DNA of 64,000 nt from Coriobacteriia bacterium. GTDB taxonomy: Bacteria; Actinomycetota; Coriobacteriia; Coriobacteriales; UBA8131. Below, piece after piece: positions 17,388 to 27,209 of this stretch; positions within the stretch are counted from its first letter, which is position 1, and every line of letters begins with the position of its first letter. The notes beneath the pieces are model-generated. The model had not been told where the DNA came from. It ran no database searches and saw only the letters and a program-made list of their open reading frames with translations. A program made the translations under genes and the position numbers. The stretch covers positions 87,257 to 151,256 of the forward strand of contig WQXH01000001.1 in the NCBI GenBank assembly GCA_009784945.1. The letters run 5' to 3'.

Positions 17388-20369
17388 ATGCGCTGGAAGA
17401 TGAAGTCCTTTTCTGCACAGCTGGTAGAAAAGCTGAGTGTAGAACTGGGGGTTTACCGAATTGTTGCCACAATTCTCGCTTTGCGTGGAGCAACAGATCC
17501 ATCAAGCGCCCGTCGCTTTCTTAACCCTGCCTTAGAGGAGCTTTGGAGCAACCCAGAAGATATTCCAGGCATGATAGAGGTAGCAAATGGTGTAGAAAAC
17601 GCCATGCGTACCAATAAACGCATGGTGATATTTGGCGACTACGACGTTGACGGCATTACAGCCTCGGCGCTCATGTATAACGTGTTGCTCTCACTTGGCG
17701 TTAGGGCGCAGGTTGTCTTGCCTCTGAGAGCAGGGGAGGGTTACGGTCTCACAGAGGAGGTTTTAGGGCGCATTCTCTCTTTAGATCCCGAGGTAGTGCT
17801 CACCGTAGACTGCGGTGTTACGGCCGTAGAGGAAGTCAGTTATCTCAAGGCACGTGGTATTGAGGTCTTTGTAACCGATCACCATGAAGTCTCTGATACT
17901 ATCAGCCTTCCTGCCCCTGCGGCAAACCCCAAGTTTGACCCAGATAACCCCGCTGTGATTCTCTCAGGTGTGGGTGTGGCGCTCAAACTTGCGGCTTTAC
18001 TCTGCCATCGTTTTGATAAACCCGAGCTCTGGAAAAGTCAACTTGACCTTGCGGCACTTGGCACCCTCGCAGACTGCATGCTACTTAGTGGCGAAAACAG
18101 AGCGATCGTTTCTGCAGGTATCAGGGCCATCAACACTCAACCACGACCTGGCATTTCTGCACTACTCGAAGTCTCTGGTAGCGCTACAAAAAGTATCAAT
18201 GCGGAGGCTCTTTCTTATGGTCTCATACCACGACTCAACGCTGCCGGACGGGTAAGTGACCCGCTCATATCCTTTAATCTCCTCTGCACCCTGGATCCAG
18301 GCAGGGCAATGCAGTTGGCTCAAAAGCTAGAAGGTCTCAATACCGAGCGCAAGGAGATAGAGGCTGCCCTTATGTCCAAGGCGGTAAGACAAATCGAGGC
18401 CTTGGAGCCTGGTAGAGCCTCTCTGGTTGTGGGAGGTGAGGATTGGCACGAAGGCGTGCGAGGGATAGTTGCCAGCCGGTTAGCTCGTCAGTACGGAGTA
18501 CCTGTAGTAGTTTTTTCATTCGAAAACGAGCTGGCGGTTGGCTCTGGCAGAAGCGTGGGCACCGTTAACCTCTACGAAGCGGTGAGCAGGCTTGAAGACC
18601 ACTGTGTGAGATTTGGTGGTCACGAGGCTGCCATTGGCGCTACCATTAAGAAAAAAGACATTGAAGAGTTTTCCAGGCGCTTAGAAGAGGCTATTAAGGA
18701 GAGTCCCACAGAAACGTTTGAATTAGTTGACGAGATTGACTGCACTTTAAGCTTTGAACACCTGAGCTTTGACGCTATTGATGAACTTGAGATTCTTGAA
18801 CCATTTGGCAATGGCAACCCTGAGCCGCGACTGCTTACCACAGGCCTCATGGTTAGGTCGCCTCGCTATGTCGGAACAGGAGAGAAGCACCTGTCGTTTA
18901 CTCTCTTCGATGGCACAAGAGAGTTTTCTGCTATTTGGTTTAATGCCACATGTAAGTCAATAGATGAGCTGCCTACGATTGCTGATGTAATCTATCATGT
19001 TCGCATCGATAGCTGGCGAGGCAGACGAAAGATAAAACTGCATATTCTTGATCTTTTTGCCGCTGGAGCTGGCTCGCTTAACAGTGAGCGCCCTGCGCTG
19101 GACAAACTGAAACAACTGCTCTTACTTGGTAGTAACAGCGACATATATCAAGAAGTGGCACATTGCATTAATGGTCGTGAGGTAACACTGCGTCGTGCTC
19201 AGTCTAAGTGTTTAGAGACCCTCGCTCAGGGCACTTCGACCTTGGCAATCATGGCAACTGGTAGGGGCAAGTCGTTGATATTTTATACCTTTGCCGCAAC
19301 GCAGGCGTTAAGAAAAGGAAAGGCCAGTCTTTTCATTTACCCACTGCGTTCGCTCATTGGAGATCAAGAATACTTCCTTGCTCATGCACTAAAGCAGCTT
19401 GGGCTTACCTGTGCCAGCCTTACAGGCGCCACTCCCGAGGCCGAGCGACAAAGAATCTATCAGGCTGTTCAGCAGGGCTCGTTATCTGTGGTGCTCACTA
19501 CCCCTGAGTTTGTTCTCGCGCATAGCCACAACTCCAGCCTCTGGTCCAACTTCTCCTTTGTGGCGATAGACGAGGCGCACCATATTGCTACTTCAAGCAA
19601 GTCGTTTAGGCCAGACTACACACGCCTTGAACGCCTGCGCACCCTTATTCCTGGAGCAGTCATGCTTGGACTTTCTGCTACCTCAGATAAACCTACCACT
19701 GATGACATTGTCAAAAGCCTGGGCGTTGAACATATTGTTATTGATACAAGCAAGCGGCCTAATCTCAAGCTTGTTGATCATAGAAATGCAGATTTGCGCG
19801 ATGAGGAATTGGTAAGTATTGTGGCTGGTAGTTTGCGCACCCTTGTTTATGTTTCCTCGCGCGGTGCCACTATCGAGCTCTGTAAACTACTCAGAAAAAA
19901 GCTCGATGGCAAGGCTCAGCGTATAGCCTTTTACAACGCTGCTCTTGAAACAGACGACAGGCGTTCGGTAGAGGAGGCCTTTAGACAAGGCAAGCTCGAC
20001 TGCCTCGTTGCCACCTCTGCTTTTGGCGAAGGGGTCAACATTGCCGATGTGCGCGATGTTGTGCTCTACGATCTACCTTATAGCATCATTGACTTCAATC
20101 AAATGGCCGGAAGAGCCGGTCGAGACGGACTGGAAGCTCATGTACATATATTGGCCAAGCAAGAGGACACTGAACAGCTTCTTACATACCTTGAGCAGCA
20201 AGACGATGTACATCAGAGTGCAGAACAGGCCAAAGCAGAGCATGACGAGCGACAAATGAGCGCAAGACAACTAAAATTGTTTTCTGATTGGTTATTTGAC
20301 GCCAGCCCGCATACGCTGCAGGCTGTCATCCAAAAGCCATTAACGCCGCTTGAGGGTCTTGAGGAGTAA
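17388..20369 (+). CDS. recJ: RecJ single-strand exonuclease fused to RecQ-type helicase
   Basis: RecJ half: GDYDVDGITASALMY, VTDHHEV, GRVSDP, RFGGHEAAIGATI. Helicase half: MATGRGKSLIFY, IDEAHHIA, LGLSATSD, ATSAFGEGVNIADVR, QMAGRAGRDG. Uninterrupted ORF; ATG 17388 has an upstream AAGG, and the listed ORF starts at 17268. Confidence 0.88.
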   Translation: MRWKMKSFSAQLVEKLSVELGVYRIVATILALRGATDPSSARRFLNPALEELWSNPEDIPGMIEVANGVENAMRTNKRMVIFGDYDVDGITASALMYNVLLSLGVRAQVVLPLRAGEGYGLTEEVLGRILSLDPEVVLTVDCGVTAVEEVSYLKARGIEVFVTDHHEVSDTISLPAPAANPKFDPDNPAVILSGVGVALKLAALLCHRFDKPELWKSQLDLAALGTLADCMLLSGENRAIVSAGIRAINTQPRPGISALLEVSGSATKSINAEALSYGLIPRLNAAGRVSDPLISFNLLCTLDPGRAMQLAQKLEGLNTERKEIEAALMSKAVRQIEALEPGRASLVVGGEDWHEGVRGIVASRLARQYGVPVVVFSFENELAVGSGRSVGTVNLYEAVSRLEDHCVRFGGHEAAIGATIKKKDIEEFSRRLEEAIKESPTETFELVDEIDCTLSFEHLSFDAIDELEILEPFGNGNPEPRLLTTGLMVRSPRYVGTGEKHLSFTLFDGTREFSAIWFNATCKSIDELPTIADVIYHVRIDSWRGRRKIKLHILDLFAAGAGSLNSERPALDKLKQLLLLGSNSDIYQEVAHCINGREVTLRRAQSKCLETLAQGTSTLAIMATGRGKSLIFYTFAATQALRKGKASLFIYPLRSLIGDQEYFLAHALKQLGLTCASLTGATPEAERQRIYQAVQQGSLSVVLTTPEFVLAHSHNSSLWSNFSFVAIDEAHHIATSSKSFRPDYTRLERLRTLIPGAVMLGLSATSDKPTTDDIVKSLGVEHIVIDTSKRPNLKLVDHRNADLRDEELVSIVAGSLRTLVYVSSRGATIELCKLLRKKLDGKAQRIAFYNAALETDDRRSVEEAFRQGKLDCLVATSAFGEGVNIADVRDVVLYDLPYSIIDFNQMAGRAGRDGLEAHVHILAKQEDTEQLLTYLEQQDDVHQSAEQAKAEHDERQMSARQLKLFSDWLFDASPHTLQAVIQKPLTPLEGLEE

Positions 20370-20376
20370 GAGTTTC

Positions 20377-22752
20377 GTGTACGAGCACCGTGACATAGAA
20401 AGAATTGACAGCTTTATCGACCTGGAGCCAGATGACTTTAAAACTGGCATAGGCATTCCAACCGATGCCTCAAGTTCAACCGAGGCCTTTTCTAAACTTG
20501 ATGATGCGCTGGTGCATATTGACTTTGCTTTGGTGTTAGAGAAGGTATCGTCATATATGAAGGAGCCGGAGCTTGAACAACTCAAGCGTGCATACCATTA
20601 TGCCAACGACGCCCATGCTGGGCAGACTCGCAAAACCGGCGAGGCTTTTATTACACACCCTGTACAGGTGGCTCTCATTTTGGCAGAGCTGCGCATGGAC
20701 GTTGACACGCTCACTGCTGCCATACTTCATGATACGGTTGAGGACTCCTCACGCTCACTTGAAGATATAGAGCGAGAGTTTTCTTATGACGTCATGGTGC
20801 TTGTAGACGGAGTAACCAAGATAACGCGCATAGAAATCGAGACTTTGGGAGAGCAGCAGGCCAAGAATCTGCGTAAAATGCTGGTGGCCATGAGCCGCGA
20901 TATACGCGTTATTGTCATCAAACTGGCTGACAGACTACATAACATGCGCACCCTGCAAGCACTTCGCAAGGACAGGCGTATCTTTAAAGCACGCGAGACC
21001 ATGGAAATCTATGCGCCGCTCGCTCATCGCCTTGGAATCAACTCAATCAAATGGGAGCTCGAAGACCTCTCTTTTTATTACCTGGAGCCTGTACGTTTTG
21101 GCCAAATCCAACGTATGGTTTCTGAGTCTCGTGATGGTCGCGAATCCTACCTTCACAGCACTATCGAGCTCCTCGAAGAGGAGTTCATCAAAGATGGTGT
21201 TGCGGCACGAATTACCGGTAGGCCCAAGCACCTCTACTCCATCTACCAAAAAGTTGCAGAAAAGGGCAAGGACTTTTCTGATATCTACGACCTTATTGCC
21301 CTCAGGGTAATCGTAGAAAGTGTTGCTGAATGCTACGCCTGCCTCGGTGCCGTGCACACACTGTGGAGCCCTATGCCAGGGCGATTTAAAGATTATATCG
21401 CCATGCCCAAGTTTAATATGTACCAGAGTCTGCATACGACGGTCATAGGCCCTGCCGCCAGACCTCTGGAAATACAGATTCGCACCAAGGACATGCACTA
21501 CGCAAGCGAGTTTGGTGTTGCTGCTCACTGGCGGTACAAGAACAGCTCGGGAGAAAGTGCTGATGCCATTTCTGACGAACAGTTGATGTGGCTTCACCAA
21601 ATGCTCGACTGGGCAGATGACACTACCGACCCCAGCGAGTTTCTCGATGCCTTGCGGCTTGACCTGGAATACTCTGAGGTCTTTGTCTTTACTCCAAAAG
21701 GCGAGGTCATCAGTTTGCGTGCCGGCTCAACACCCATAGACTTTGCCTATGCCATTCATACCGAAGTAGGCAATCACTGTATAGGTGCCAAAGTTAACGC
21801 TTCCATTGTGCCGTTGAGCTACGAACTGCAAACAGGCGACCGCGTAGAGGTTCTTACACAAAAGGGCTCTGGCCCTTCGCGAGACTGGCTTTCTATCGTC
21901 AAGACTCCCTCGGCGCGACAAAAAATCCGCAGTTATTTTTCCAAGGTCACCCGCTCAGATGACATTTTGAGAGGCCGTGAGCTTCTCGCAAAGGAAATGC
22001 GTAAGCATGGCCTGGGAATTTCGTCGTTACGCTCCACTCAGGCTCTCTCAAAGGTCTGTAAAGAACTGGGGGTGAGCGTCAGTGACGAGTTGATGGCTCA
22101 GATTGGCTCCGGTAAAACAAGCCAACGCATGATAGCCAACAAGCTACTAAAGATCTTGGTAAAGCCAGATCAAGAACATTGGTCTGAAGTTACTAACATT
22201 GCTGGTCTTACTAAAACTACGCATGCTGCCATTGCACCAGAAAAGAGGGGCGGACGCAGGTCGCAAAGTGGCGTTTTGGTCAAAGGTTTAGAAGACGTTT
22301 TAGTGCGCCTTGCTCAGTGCTGTAATCCTGTTCCAGGAGACAGCATCATCGGCTTTGTTACCCGTGGCAAAGGAGTGAGCGTGCATCGCATCGACTGCCC
22401 CAACGCCGACAGCCTTCAAAAAACACCCGAGCGCATCATTGAGGTGAGCTGGAAGCAAGAAGCAAGACAAGAAAACACCTTTAATGTTGAGGTTTTTATC
22501 GAAGCATTGGATCGCCTGCGCCTGCTGCAAGACGTTACCATTGCCCTGGTTAATAATGGTGTTAACATCTTAGGCTCCACCACTGTTGTGCACGGCGACG
22601 GCATTGTGGACATGCGCTTTCTTTTTGAAGTTGGAAGCACCATGCAAATTCAAAAAATCCTCGGTGATCTGCAAAGTGTAGAAGGCGTCATTGATGCCAA
22701 ACGAAGCCTGCCGGGTCAAGTTATTAAGAAAAGCAAGGAAAGGAGTCTCTGA
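20377..22752 (+). CDS. relA: RelA/SpoT-family (p)ppGpp synthetase/hydrolase
   Basis: HD domain AILHDTVEDS, LADRLHNMRTL; synthetase MPKFNMYQSLHTTV; TGS AYAIHTEVGNHCIGAKVN; ACT at the C-terminus. GTG 20377 has GAGGAG upstream; the listed TTG 20350 is the alternative. Confidence 0.95.
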   Translation: MYEHRDIERIDSFIDLEPDDFKTGIGIPTDASSSTEAFSKLDDALVHIDFALVLEKVSSYMKEPELEQLKRAYHYANDAHAGQTRKTGEAFITHPVQVALILAELRMDVDTLTAAILHDTVEDSSRSLEDIEREFSYDVMVLVDGVTKITRIEIETLGEQQAKNLRKMLVAMSRDIRVIVIKLADRLHNMRTLQALRKDRRIFKARETMEIYAPLAHRLGINSIKWELEDLSFYYLEPVRFGQIQRMVSESRDGRESYLHSTIELLEEEFIKDGVAARITGRPKHLYSIYQKVAEKGKDFSDIYDLIALRVIVESVAECYACLGAVHTLWSPMPGRFKDYIAMPKFNMYQSLHTTVIGPAARPLEIQIRTKDMHYASEFGVAAHWRYKNSSGESADAISDEQLMWLHQMLDWADDTTDPSEFLDALRLDLEYSEVFVFTPKGEVISLRAGSTPIDFAYAIHTEVGNHCIGAKVNASIVPLSYELQTGDRVEVLTQKGSGPSRDWLSIVKTPSARQKIRSYFSKVTRSDDILRGRELLAKEMRKHGLGISSLRSTQALSKVCKELGVSVSDELMAQIGSGKTSQRMIANKLLKILVKPDQEHWSEVTNIAGLTKTTHAAIAPEKRGGRRSQSGVLVKGLEDVLVRLAQCCNPVPGDSIIGFVTRGKGVSVHRIDCPNADSLQKTPERIIEVSWKQEARQENTFNVEVFIEALDRLRLLQDVTIALVNNGVNILGSTTVVHGDGIVDMRFLFEVGSTMQIQKILGDLQSVEGVIDAKRSLPGQVIKKSKERSL

Positions 22753-23348
22753 TGCATATAGAAACCATACCGGTCATGATTGGCGGCAATCGCTTTTTTA
22801 CTGAGAACTGTTACCTCGCCTCTGCAACTGATGAGAGTGCGTGTGTCATTGCCATTGATCCCGGAGATGAACCAGAAGCAATCTTAGGCCATCTTGGTTC
22901 TCGTAGCCTCGCTGCTATAATCATCACGCATGGACACGAAGATCACACTGGAGCCATTCCTCGATTGATTGAGCATACAGGCGCCTCTCTCTATGCCCAT
23001 GAGGGCGATCTTGAGTGGCTTGACGAGGGCGTTAGTAAGCATGTCACCACCTTGTCTGATGGAGAGCTTCTTGATTTGTGCGATTTGAAGCTACTTGTCA
23101 TGCATACCCCTGGCCACAGCCAGGGGTCAATATGCCTCTATAGTTCCGAAGACAGCATTTTGATCAGTGGCGACACACTCTTCAAGGGAACCTGCGGAAG
23201 AACAGACCTGCCAGGCGGCAATCCATCGAGCATGCACGACACCTTGGCACTACTGTCAGCGCTACCGCCAGAGACAAGGGTCTACCCGGGACATGATGCA
23301 CCCACCAGCATAGGTGGGGAGCTAGACCGCGGACTTGCAGAATACTAA
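22752..23348 (+). CDS. MBL-fold hydrolase (glyoxalase II-like)
   Basis: THGHEDHTGAI, HTPGHSQGSICL, SGDTLF, YPGHD. Confidence 0.9.
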   Translation: MHIETIPVMIGGNRFFTENCYLASATDESACVIAIDPGDEPEAILGHLGSRSLAAIIITHGHEDHTGAIPRLIEHTGASLYAHEGDLEWLDEGVSKHVTTLSDGELLDLCDLKLLVMHTPGHSQGSICLYSSEDSILISGDTLFKGTCGRTDLPGGNPSSMHDTLALLSALPPETRVYPGHDAPTSIGGELDRGLAEY

Positions 23349-23362
23349 CGCCGGGAGAACCT

Positions 23363-25174
23363 ATGTTTATTGCCGTTGTTCAATTCAATCCCAAGGTAGC
23401 GGCGCTGACCGAAAACTGTGAGCGCGCCTTGGCCATGATTGATGAGCTGGCTCTTTTACCCTATCCACCCGACCTGGTAATCTTTCCCGCCCTTGCGCTT
23501 TCGGGCGCAGAGCTCGGAGGCCTGGTTACTCACAATGCCTTTGCAGCAGAAGCTTTGGACGTAGCGCGAGTCTTTATGACCAAGGCTTCGCTTCCTACCT
23601 TGATAGGCACTGTTCTGCCACGACCTGCCATGGCTAATACCCGTTTTGTATGCGAGGAAGAAATACTCTTTGCTGTCAATGGGCGGGGGAGCGCCCTGGG
23701 CTTCATAGACATGAAGTGCAATGCCGAGAGTCAAGACTACGTTGAGAGCATCAGCATCAAACTCAACGGGCTTACCATCACCATCATACTGGACGATTTT
23801 ATCGATCCGGATGCGCGCTACGCCGACTCCGATGTCATTCTCTCTATGATTGCTCGACCTTATCAAGAAACCAATGGGCTGCTCACTGCCTCAAGCCAGA
23901 TCGACAGCTTGAGAACTGATGCCATTTCCAACGATGCGTGGGTCGTAGTTGCCAGCCTCTGTGGCGGAGAGGACTCCTTTGTTTACGAAGGTGCCAGCCT
24001 CGTGCTGGCTCCCGATGGCACGGTCATTGATTCGGCAGCACCCTTTGAGGAGGCTGTATTTACGGTAAACCTCAGCAGGCAGAGTGAGACTCCTCTTGCC
24101 ACTGATAAAGACACCCACCATGACATCGACTCAATGGACACCAAAACGCTAGCCAAGAAGCTTTCGCCTGCATTGAGCCGCAAGCATGATAAAAAGCGCA
24201 TACGACCTCTCTTGCCCTACGAAGCCACCTGGAAGGCACTTGAAGTTGGGTTAAGAGACTACGTGCTCAAAAATGGCTTTGAGGGCGTAGTGCTCGGGCT
24301 TTCGGGAGGCATAGACTCTGCAGTAGTAGCAGCTCTTGCCAGCGACGCTTTGGGAAGTTCGTTGGTGCACGCAGTTCTAATGCCCTCGCCTTATACTCAA
24401 GAGAGCTCAATGGTAGACTCAAAAGCGCTCGCACAAGCCTTGGGGCTCGAGCTTTTGAGCTTTCCCATAACCGATCTTTACGAAAGCTTCCAAACGCAGG
24501 CTGAGTTTAATTTAGGTGACCCAGGTACCGAAAGAGCGCTGCAAAACCTTCAGGCGCGCCTCAGGATGGTCATCTTGATGCACCTATCTAACTCACATGG
24601 ATGGCTCTTGCTCAACACAAGCAACAAATCCGAGATTGCAGTGGGGTACTCCACCCTGTATGGCGACACTGCCGGTGCCATCTCTCCTTTGGGCGGACTC
24701 TATAAAACCGATGTATATGGAGTTGCACACTGGAGAAACAGTCGCGACATGGTTATACCACAAAGTATTCTCGATAAGGAACCCTCTGCAGAGCTCTCTT
24801 TTGGGCAGCTGGATAGCGACGTCTTGCCTCCTTATGAATCTTTGGATCAGATACTACGTTTGCACATCGAAGAGAATCTTGGAGTCGATGAGATACTGGA
24901 GCTCATCAATGGTTATCCACTTAAAACCTGTGTAGATGCTGCAACCATTGTCGATGTCCTAGACCGCGTAAAAGCTGCGGAGTTCAAACGAAGACAAGAG
25001 CCCCCTTCCTTTCAGTTTGATGGTATCAATATCACCGACCACAGAGCCTGGCCTATTACCAATGGTTTCAATGATCATAGTCGAGACATCGTTGTTCCCA
25101 CAGAGATCATAAACTATCTTGGGCTACTCTACCGCGAAATAGGCCAAGGCGGCTTTAATCTCATGGATAACTGA
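23363..25174 (+). CDS. nadE: Glutamine-dependent NAD+ synthetase (nitrilase + NAD synthase)
   Basis: Degenerate nitrilase domain followed by LGLSGGIDSAVVAALA and NTSNKSEIAVGYSTLYGDTAGAISPLGGLYKTDVY. Confidence 0.92.
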   Translation: MFIAVVQFNPKVAALTENCERALAMIDELALLPYPPDLVIFPALALSGAELGGLVTHNAFAAEALDVARVFMTKASLPTLIGTVLPRPAMANTRFVCEEEILFAVNGRGSALGFIDMKCNAESQDYVESISIKLNGLTITIILDDFIDPDARYADSDVILSMIARPYQETNGLLTASSQIDSLRTDAISNDAWVVVASLCGGEDSFVYEGASLVLAPDGTVIDSAAPFEEAVFTVNLSRQSETPLATDKDTHHDIDSMDTKTLAKKLSPALSRKHDKKRIRPLLPYEATWKALEVGLRDYVLKNGFEGVVLGLSGGIDSAVVAALASDALGSSLVHAVLMPSPYTQESSMVDSKALAQALGLELLSFPITDLYESFQTQAEFNLGDPGTERALQNLQARLRMVILMHLSNSHGWLLLNTSNKSEIAVGYSTLYGDTAGAISPLGGLYKTDVYGVAHWRNSRDMVIPQSILDKEPSAELSFGQLDSDVLPPYESLDQILRLHIEENLGVDEILELINGYPLKTCVDAATIVDVLDRVKAAEFKRRQEPPSFQFDGINITDHRAWPITNGFNDHSRDIVVPTEIINYLGLLYREIGQGGFNLMDN

Positions 25175-25193
25175 GTTAGTTGGCCGGGTTTAT

Positions 25194-26144
25194 ATGGATC
25201 ATCGCTCACCTCGTTTTAAGCAAGTAGCTTCAACTGGCCTGCTGCTACTTGCAGCAATAATCTGGGGACTTTGCTTTGTTGCGCAACGATCTGCCATGGA
25301 ATACATTGGTCCTTTCCTTTTTAATGGCGTCCGACTTATGCTTGCCACTGCTGCCCTCAGCGTAATACTGCTGATTATTCTTGGCATAAGGCGCATGCGC
25401 CGGCCTGCTTGCAAGCAACATTCAAATATCAAAGTGAGCTATATCATAAAGGTCAGTCTGCTCTGCGGCATCATTCTTTTTGTTGCGTCTAATACGCAGC
25501 AGATAGGTTTGGTCACCGTCACTGCCTCAAAGGCCGCATTCATTACTGCGCTCTATATTGTTCTGGTGCCCGTTGTAGGTCTCTTCCTCAAGCAAAAGAC
25601 CCGCTGGAACACCTGGGTGAGCGTAGGGGTTGCGGTGGCTGGCCTCTATCTTCTTTGTGTAAGCTCCTCTTTTACCCTGGCACTTGGAGACATCATTTTG
25701 ATTGTTTGCGCGCTCTTTTGGGCTTTTCATATTTTGGCAGTTGGGCACTATGCACCGCTCATCACACTTTTGCAGCTCTTTGGCATGTGCACCCTTCAGT
25801 TTGCCATTGCAGGAATCCTCTCCCTTGTTTGTGCACCCTTGGCTGACCAGAGCTTTGTATCAGCCCCTCTCACCTTTGATGCAGTTACCAAGGTGGCTCC
25901 TGAGCTGCTCTACGCAGGATTGCTCTCAACCGGCGGTGCTTTTACCCTCGCCGCCGTTGCGCAGCGGCATGCCAAGCCTACACCGGCTGCCATCGTCATG
26001 AGCACCGAGAGCGTCTTTGGCCTCTTAGGAGGCATGTTTTTACTGGGAGAAACAATGTCTGCAAGAGAGGGTGTCGGATGCTTTCTTATGCTGGTGGCAG
26101 TGCTGCTCACACAGTGGGAGTTTAAGAGGGCAGCACCCAGCTAG
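25194..26144 (+). CDS. EamA/DMT-family transporter
   Basis: About ten hydrophobic segments; LLLAAIIWGLCFVAQRSAMEYIGPFLFNGVR and TESVFGLLGGMFLLGE motifs. Confidence 0.88.
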   Translation: MDHRSPRFKQVASTGLLLLAAIIWGLCFVAQRSAMEYIGPFLFNGVRLMLATAALSVILLIILGIRRMRRPACKQHSNIKVSYIIKVSLLCGIILFVASNTQQIGLVTVTASKAAFITALYIVLVPVVGLFLKQKTRWNTWVSVGVAVAGLYLLCVSSSFTLALGDIILIVCALFWAFHILAVGHYAPLITLLQLFGMCTLQFAIAGILSLVCAPLADQSFVSAPLTFDAVTKVAPELLYAGLLSTGGAFTLAAVAQRHAKPTPAAIVMSTESVFGLLGGMFLLGETMSAREGVGCFLMLVAVLLTQWEFKRAAPS

Positions 26145-26258
26145 TGCACTGTGCCAGCTAAAAGGCAAGCATCAGAGGTTCGCATCATTGCATCTTGAAA
26201 TTTTTACACCTTGCCTGTGCTAATATCATAGATATCAAACTCGATCAAAGGAGGCGCC

Positions 26259-27209
26259 GTGCCACTCATTACAGCCCAGGATGTTCGTATTCCGGCAGAC
26301 GTACTACCCGAGGCTCACGAACTTTATGTAGAAAACTATCTGGCGGCAACAAGAAGCACCGGAAGACTCATGCTGTTTGCCTGCGACCAGAAATTAGAGC
26401 ATCTCAATGATGATTTCTTTGGCAAGGGAATTAATCCGGCCGACAATAATCCAGAGCACCTGTTTAGGATTGCCACCAAGGGCGTAGTAGGTGTTATGGC
26501 AGCGCAGCGTGGGCTCATAGCTCAGTATGCCAATGATTACCCAGGCATCAACTACCTGGTTAAAATGAACTCCAAGACGCATCTCATCAAGCCATCACAA
26601 GACGACCCCTACTCTCCACAGCTCAACTCACTTGATGCAGTTATAGCCATGCGCGAGGCAGGGGTAAACATTGTTGGCCTGGGTTACACTATTTACCTTG
26701 GGTCAGAATATGAATCAACCATGCTTGCAGAAGCTGGAGAACTTGTTGCTGAGGCTCATGCCCAAGGCTTCATAGTGGTGCTTTGGATATACCCCCGAGG
26801 CAAGGCAGTGGTCGACGAGAAGGATGCCCACCTTATTGCCGGTGCAGCTGGCACAGCCGTGTGCCTTGGCGCTGACTTTGTTAAAGTCAATCCGCCCCAA
26901 GCTGCCGACGGCCTCAGCTCTGCGCAGCTGCTTGCTCGTGCCTGTGAGGCATCGGGTAGAACAGGCTTGGTTTGCGCGGGCGGATCTTCAGTAGATGCCT
27001 CCTCATTCCTCACCCAGCTTTATGAACAAATCCACATTGGCGGTGCCCAGGGTAATGCTACCGGACGCAACATTCATCAACGCTCACTCGATGAGGCAGT
27101 ACGCCTCACCAAGGCAATCAGCGCCATTACGCTTGCTGATTATGATCCAGATGAGGCTCTTGACGTGTATGAAGGAAAAGAAAACTTCAGGCTACCACAC
27201 TACCACTGA
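26259..27209 (+). CDS. DeoC/LacD/DhnA-type class I aldolase family protein
   Basis: LMLFACDQKLEHLNDDF, AGADFVKVNPP-like strand (LGADFVKVNPPQA), VCAGGSS; TIM-barrel pattern. Confidence 0.75.
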   Translation: MPLITAQDVRIPADVLPEAHELYVENYLAATRSTGRLMLFACDQKLEHLNDDFFGKGINPADNNPEHLFRIATKGVVGVMAAQRGLIAQYANDYPGINYLVKMNSKTHLIKPSQDDPYSPQLNSLDAVIAMREAGVNIVGLGYTIYLGSEYESTMLAEAGELVAEAHAQGFIVVLWIYPRGKAVVDEKDAHLIAGAAGTAVCLGADFVKVNPPQAADGLSSAQLLARACEASGRTGLVCAGGSSVDASSFLTQLYEQIHIGGAQGNATGRNIHQRSLDEAVRLTKAISAITLADYDPDEALDVYEGKENFRLPHYH

